This document shows, piece by piece, positions 60,204-64,000 of a stretch of 64,000 nt of DNA. The notes beneath the pieces were generated by a model. It did no database searches. It was not told the DNA's origin and saw only the letters and a list, made by a program, of their open reading frames with translations. Every line of letters begins with the position of its first letter. The stretch's first letter is position 1. The DNA lies in assembly GCA_965227935.1 (NCBI GenBank), contig CBDDGS010000043.1:682001-746000 (forward strand). Direction: 5' to 3'. A program made the position numbers and the translations under genes. The stretch comes from JAWPMT01 sp965227935 (GTDB taxonomy: Bacteria; Bacteroidota; Bacteroidia; Cytophagales; Cyclobacteriaceae).

Positions 60204-62693
60204 ATGATACGCAATTACCTACTCGTCGCCCTTCGCAATTTCCGCAGGAACAAGCTGATCTCCTTGATCAATGTCTTTGGGCTGGCAGTGGCCATGACCG
60301 CCACGCTGGTCATCCTGCAATTCGTCTCTTTTCATCTTGACTTCGACCGAACGGTCTTGAGTGATTGGGAGAACATCCATCGGCTTGGTTATGATTGGCA
60401 CTGGAATGATTCGAAGGGCCAGCAGCACCTTGAGATTCCCGGAGCCTGGGATGATATAATAACGAGGCTACCCGCCGACTTTCCCGAGATCGAAACCTCG
60501 ACGTGGTTTATGCGTGGCCTCTACCACGAGGGAAAATTTGATGAATCGGTGGATCGGGTATGGATCTATCCAGATGAGAATTTTGGACGTGACCCAATCA
60601 AGGTCAAAAACTTCATCTCTGCAGACTCCAATTATTTTAAAGTTTTCGACTATCCGATGCAGGGGCAACGGCATCTGGCACTTTCACAACCCAATAGCGC
60701 GGTGCTCTCCCTGGCATTGGCCGATGAATTATTCCCATCAGGTAATGCGATTGGGCAGATGATTTACCTCGATGGTAAACGACCCATTCAGATCACTGGA
60801 ACTTATGACCCTAGCACCCAAAGCACCCTGAACTACGATCTGATTTTGTCGGTCCATAAGCGATTTCTATGGCCCGTCTGGGGTTACGAGGCTTTTTTCA
60901 AAACTGTCGCCGGCGTGAACAGGCAAGCTGTTTACAAGAAGATCGCCAGCAAATTCTCTGAATACCATGCCACCACTCTGAAGCAATTCAGTAATTTAAG
61001 TCCTGAAGTATACCCCATCTTTCAGCGCTTGGACGACTTGCATTTCGACCGCTACGCAAATATTGAGCGGCTGGAAAATGTCACCTACTCGAGGTCTGTA
61101 TTTTATGTCTTGCTGGCCATCGGTTTGGTGATAAGTGGGATTGCACTCGCGAACTATTTCAACCTGACCAATGCACAGCTTATTTCGCGCATCCAAGAAG
61201 TAGGTGTGCGGAAAGCAATCGGTGCCACAGACCGTAGCCTATTTCTTCAGGGGCTGCTGGAGTCGTTGATAATGATGATCATAGCATTTGTATTTGCCAT
61301 CACATTGAGTCAATTGACACAACCGTACCTGGTTGGAATGGGGATAGACATGGGCCCCAACTATTTGTACAATCTATGGTGGTTTTTCCCTTTGGTCGCA
61401 ATGACTATGTTGACAACCGCGGCTTTGACGGCAATTGTGAAAACGCTGTTAATCAGCAGGGTTACGATCATAAGCATCTTCCGGGGGACAGTAGGCGCTC
61501 AACGCCTTTCGAGCCCAATATTTCAGAAGATCTTGCTGGGCACGCAGTTTACCTGTACCGTCGCACTGATCATAGCCATCGTTATCGTGCACAACCAGGT
61601 TGGGTTTATTATGGACCATGACAAGGGCTACAATGCCTCGCAAACAATTGTGATCGACGCCCCTCAAGACAATCTTTCACCCAACAAGATCCGTCCATTT
61701 ATGAATGCGTTGAGACGCCTGCCTGCCGTCGAAAGCGTATGTGGCTCATGGAGCTACCCAGGTGAAAACCACACCGTCCAAAACATGGGCATGCACTATC
61801 GGGAAGGTAAAAAGGGCTCATACGGCCTTGATGGCAACGGGCCTGTCTCGGCCTCATTCATTGATCATTTTCAAGTGGAGGTTGTCGCCGGGAGAAACTT
61901 TCGTCAGAACTATCCGCCAGATCAAGAAGCTATTCTCCTGAGCGAACATGCCGTGCAGCGGTTGGAATTTAAGTCGAATGAAGAGGCACTAAACGCCACA
62001 GTATACAGACACTTCGAGTTCGATGCCGATACCGCCGAGCATAACAAATTCAGGGTCATAGGGATCTTCAAGGACTACTATGTCTTTCCCCTGCACGAAA
62101 TCAAGGAAAACCGTGGGATGGCCATGACCCTGGCGGACGAGCTGCAACCGGTGCCGTATCGATACTTCCACATCAAAGTGAAGACGGACAACTTCCGAGG
62201 GTTGGTAGCCAATGTAAAACAGGAGTACAATGCGCATTTCGTCAACTCACCATTCGACTTCTTCCTTCTCGGTGAGTCTCAAAGGGAGGATTACGCAAAA
62301 GATGAATTGCTTAGAAGCATATTGCTACTTTTCACAACCCTCGCCATCATTCTCAGTTTCCTTGGTCTATTTGCGCTACTGTCTTTGCTGATGTTGTCAA
62401 AGACCAAAGAGATCGGCATCCGCAAGATCATGGGTGCCTCTATCGTCAACTTATTTCCTCTCTACGCGCGAAGCTATGTTTTGCTGGTGATAGGCACCTC
62501 TCTGATAGCCATTCCCGCGATTTGGTGGCTTGCCACGCAGTGGCTCAACGGCTACGCCGTTAGGATTGAGCTGTCCTGGACGACATTCGCGCTTCCAGTA
62601 ATAGCTCTCGTCGCCATGATCTTGGCGTTGCTCTTTGCCCAGATCTACCGAGTAACGAGAGCAAATCCCAGCCAGAGTCTAAGGTACGAGTGA
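60204..62693 (+). CDS. MacB/FtsX-type ABC permease (large, two FtsX domains)
   Basis: An 829-residue permease with the Bacteroidota layout: N-terminal helix (MIRNYLLVALRNFRRNKLISLINVFGLAVAM), periplasmic MacB-like domain (about 50-275), FtsX helices (about 290-425, with IQEVGVRKAIGA), a second helix plus periplasmic domain (about 440-690) and a second FtsX set (about 700-829, with TKEIGIRKIMGAS). Such proteins work with a separate ATPase in peptide, drug or lipoprotein export or in signalling; no ATPase is in the window. A closely related permease follows 34 bp downstream. Confidence 0.92.
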   Translation: MIRNYLLVALRNFRRNKLISLINVFGLAVAMTATLVILQFVSFHLDFDRTVLSDWENIHRLGYDWHWNDSKGQQHLEIPGAWDDIITRLPADFPEIETSTWFMRGLYHEGKFDESVDRVWIYPDENFGRDPIKVKNFISADSNYFKVFDYPMQGQRHLALSQPNSAVLSLALADELFPSGNAIGQMIYLDGKRPIQITGTYDPSTQSTLNYDLILSVHKRFLWPVWGYEAFFKTVAGVNRQAVYKKIASKFSEYHATTLKQFSNLSPEVYPIFQRLDDLHFDRYANIERLENVTYSRSVFYVLLAIGLVISGIALANYFNLTNAQLISRIQEVGVRKAIGATDRSLFLQGLLESLIMMIIAFVFAITLSQLTQPYLVGMGIDMGPNYLYNLWWFFPLVAMTMLTTAALTAIVKTLLISRVTIISIFRGTVGAQRLSSPIFQKILLGTQFTCTVALIIAIVIVHNQVGFIMDHDKGYNASQTIVIDAPQDNLSPNKIRPFMNALRRLPAVESVCGSWSYPGENHTVQNMGMHYREGKKGSYGLDGNGPVSASFIDHFQVEVVAGRNFRQNYPPDQEAILLSEHAVQRLEFKSNEEALNATVYRHFEFDADTAEHNKFRVIGIFKDYYVFPLHEIKENRGMAMTLADELQPVPYRYFHIKVKTDNFRGLVANVKQEYNAHFVNSPFDFFLLGESQREDYAKDELLRSILLLFTTLAIILSFLGLFALLSLLMLSKTKEIGIRKIMGASIVNLFPLYARSYVLLVIGTSLIAIPAIWWLATQWLNGYAVRIELSWTTFALPVIALVAMILALLFAQIYRVTRANPSQSLRYE

Positions 62694-62727
62694 CCTTAGC
62701 AATTTTTTCATCTTAACCCCAAGCGTC

Positions 62728-64000
62728 ATGATACGCAATTACCTACTCGTCGCCCTGCGCCTCATTCGCCGTACACCCGGCATCTCTGCCATCAATATTG
62801 GCGGCCTCGCCATCGCCATGGCCGCTACGCTCATTATTGTTCAGTATGTCGGTTATCATCTCAGCTTCGACAGCTTCCATGAGGACTCGGAAAACATCTA
62901 TCGACTGGGCAGCAAGTTTCATTGGAGTGATTCTAATGGCGAGCAGCACCTAGAGCTGGGCCATAGCTGGGGACCGGTTGGGGAAGAAATATCCCGCGAC
63001 TATCCTGAGGTGGTGAATGCTGTCCGTTCCGCTGAACGATCGGTGTTGACCAATGGACAGTGGTCTTTCCTGGAGCATTTGTGGATTTCGTCCTCCCCAC
63101 AGGTCGATCAGGACATGGTGAAGGTGGAGTCGTTTGCTTCGGTAGATCCTTCATTTTTCGAGATCTTCAGTTTTGAGATCCTCGAAGCACAAAGTGGCAA
63201 GCTACTTCAAGAACCCAACCAGGTCGTCCTTAGCAGATCGCTTGTTTCTCAGGTATTTCCTGGTGGCGATGCTATTGGTCAAAGCATCTATGTGAACGGT
63301 AAGGAGGCAAAAACTGTCGTGGGGATCTATGACACACCCTCTAATTCCTCGTTGCGGCATGACGTATTGTTCTCAATACCAAGCGGTGCCAGTGACATGT
63401 CCAACTACCAACTCTTCTACAGCGCGCTCCCAGAAACTGACCTGGGCCAGCTAGCGGCTAAAATGACCGTCCGGTACCCCGAGTATTATGCGGCCAACTA
63501 CCGGCAGCTAGCCTCCGTCAACCTACACATGGAACCCATCATCCAGCCTTTGCGGGAAGTGCACTTCAACCGCTTTGACAACCAGGAGATGATCAAGACC
63601 GTGACGTATCCCAAGTACGTTTTCTACGTGCTGCTGGTCATTGGTTTTGCCATTAGCGGAATCGCTGCCGCCAATTACTTCAACCTCAGTGTGGCACAAC
63701 TAATCGGCCGGGTACGTGAAGTGGGCGTTAGACGTGTTATGGGCGACTCTGCCGGCCGCCTATTCTGGCGGTATATGATCGAATCTATGATCATCATGGT
63801 ACTTGCGTTCTTTCTGGCACTCACCGTCAGTCAGTTGGCCAGTTCCTATCTGGGAGTGATTGGGCTCGAGTATCAGAGTTTCTTTGTACTGTCGAAATGG
63901 TGGTTTTGGCTGCTGATCGTGACGACTATGATCGTCACCAGTGGCATGGTCGCTTTCTTCAAGCACCTGATGTTGAGAGGACTCCCGCTGACGGCGATAT
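62728..64000 (+). CDS. second MacB/FtsX-type ABC permease, incomplete at right edge
   Basis: The frame is open from the ATG at 62728 to the window end (424 codons). It begins MIRNYLLVALRLIRRTPGIS and goes through a MacB-like periplasmic domain to the first FtsX helices with VREVGVRRVMGDSAGRLFW, the same plan as the upstream permease. Its first 29 bases are identical to the start of that gene, after which the sequences diverge widely. The two are probably tandem paralogues in one operon that continues beyond the window. Confidence 0.92.
   Translation, partial: MIRNYLLVALRLIRRTPGISAINIGGLAIAMAATLIIVQYVGYHLSFDSFHEDSENIYRLGSKFHWSDSNGEQHLELGHSWGPVGEEISRDYPEVVNAVRSAERSVLTNGQWSFLEHLWISSSPQVDQDMVKVESFASVDPSFFEIFSFEILEAQSGKLLQEPNQVVLSRSLVSQVFPGGDAIGQSIYVNGKEAKTVVGIYDTPSNSSLRHDVLFSIPSGASDMSNYQLFYSALPETDLGQLAAKMTVRYPEYYAANYRQLASVNLHMEPIIQPLREVHFNRFDNQEMIKTVTYPKYVFYVLLVIGFAISGIAAANYFNLSVAQLIGRVREVGVRRVMGDSAGRLFWRYMIESMIIMVLAFFLALTVSQLASSYLGVIGLEYQSFFVLSKWWFWLLIVTTMIVTSGMVAFFKHLMLRGLPLTAI

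Overview
The window looks like a chromosomal segment of a Bacteroidota bacterium, most likely a marine-type Cytophagales relative; I cannot place it more finely. The evidence is the gene content: many signal-peptide lipoproteins, arrays of large FtsX/MacB-type permeases, LytS/LytTR pairs, VPS10/BNR-repeat proteins, DUF4199, DUF1080, a YHYH protein, a CstB-like persulfide dioxygenase and Tat-exported Gfo/Idh/MocA proteins. Several promoters also carry the Bacteroidota-style TAnnTTTG -7 element, and Shine-Dalgarno sequences are weak or absent. By eye the GC content is slightly above half. I see no rRNA, tRNA, CRISPR array, insertion sequence or prophage. The first gene is cut by the left edge and the last gene by the right edge.

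Layout. 1-2.4 kb: the end of a leucine-rich-repeat protein, a BLUF blue-light receptor and the MgtE magnesium channel. 2.6-6 kb: a secreted beta-propeller/amidohydrolase fusion. 6-11.6 kb: a tightly overlapping minus-strand operon (TetR regulator, LolA-like periplasmic protein, two FtsX-type permeases, ABC ATPase, outer-membrane barrel) with a candidate TetR operator in front; this looks like a trans-envelope lipid or lipoprotein export system. 12-17.2 kb: a propeller sensor-like protein, RsgA, and an orphan sugar-type binding protein paired with an SSS-family symporter. 17.3-23 kb: lipoproteins, an orphan hybrid histidine kinase with an AraC output domain, a zincin-like lipoprotein and an acetylesterase-type hydrolase. 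22.9-28.9 kb: a plus-strand series (TolB-like propeller, double VOC lipoprotein, erythromycin-esterase-like protein, heparinase II/III-like lyase). 29-33.5 kb: a BamA-like barrel, then a lipoprotein/LytS/LytTR operon. 33.5-38 kb: an intradiol dioxygenase and a sulfur module (CstB-like persulfide dioxygenase-rhodanese, cysteine-containing Crp/Fnr regulator, two YeeE/YedE permeases).

38-41.5 kb: an M1 peptidase, a small secreted protein with a strong terminator, a degenerate tandem repeat and two paralogous small DNA-binding-like proteins. 41.5-47.3 kb: a divergent molybdenum-cofactor cluster. moeB-moeA-moaA face left; sufS-sufU-moaD-moaE face right, which suggests a dedicated sulfur supply for molybdopterin synthase. 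47.3-47.9 kb: a 164-bp tandem repeat. 47.9-55.9 kb: a YHYH lipoprotein, a single-domain globin divergent from a membrane-anchored LuxR regulator plus DUF4199 protein, a very large BNR/VPS10 protein and a DUF1080 lipoprotein. 56-60 kb: a bestrophin, a GNAT acetyltransferase and a Tat-exported sugar isomerase/oxidoreductase pair. 60.2 kb to the end: two tandem MacB-type permeases, the second incomplete.

The non-coding stretches hold REP-like palindromes and repeats. The same ATTCCTGC/GCAGGAAT hairpin occurs at about 11.8 kb and twice at about 47.4 kb, which implies a dispersed repeat family in this genome. All functions here are inferred from motifs and context read by eye; no database search was run.
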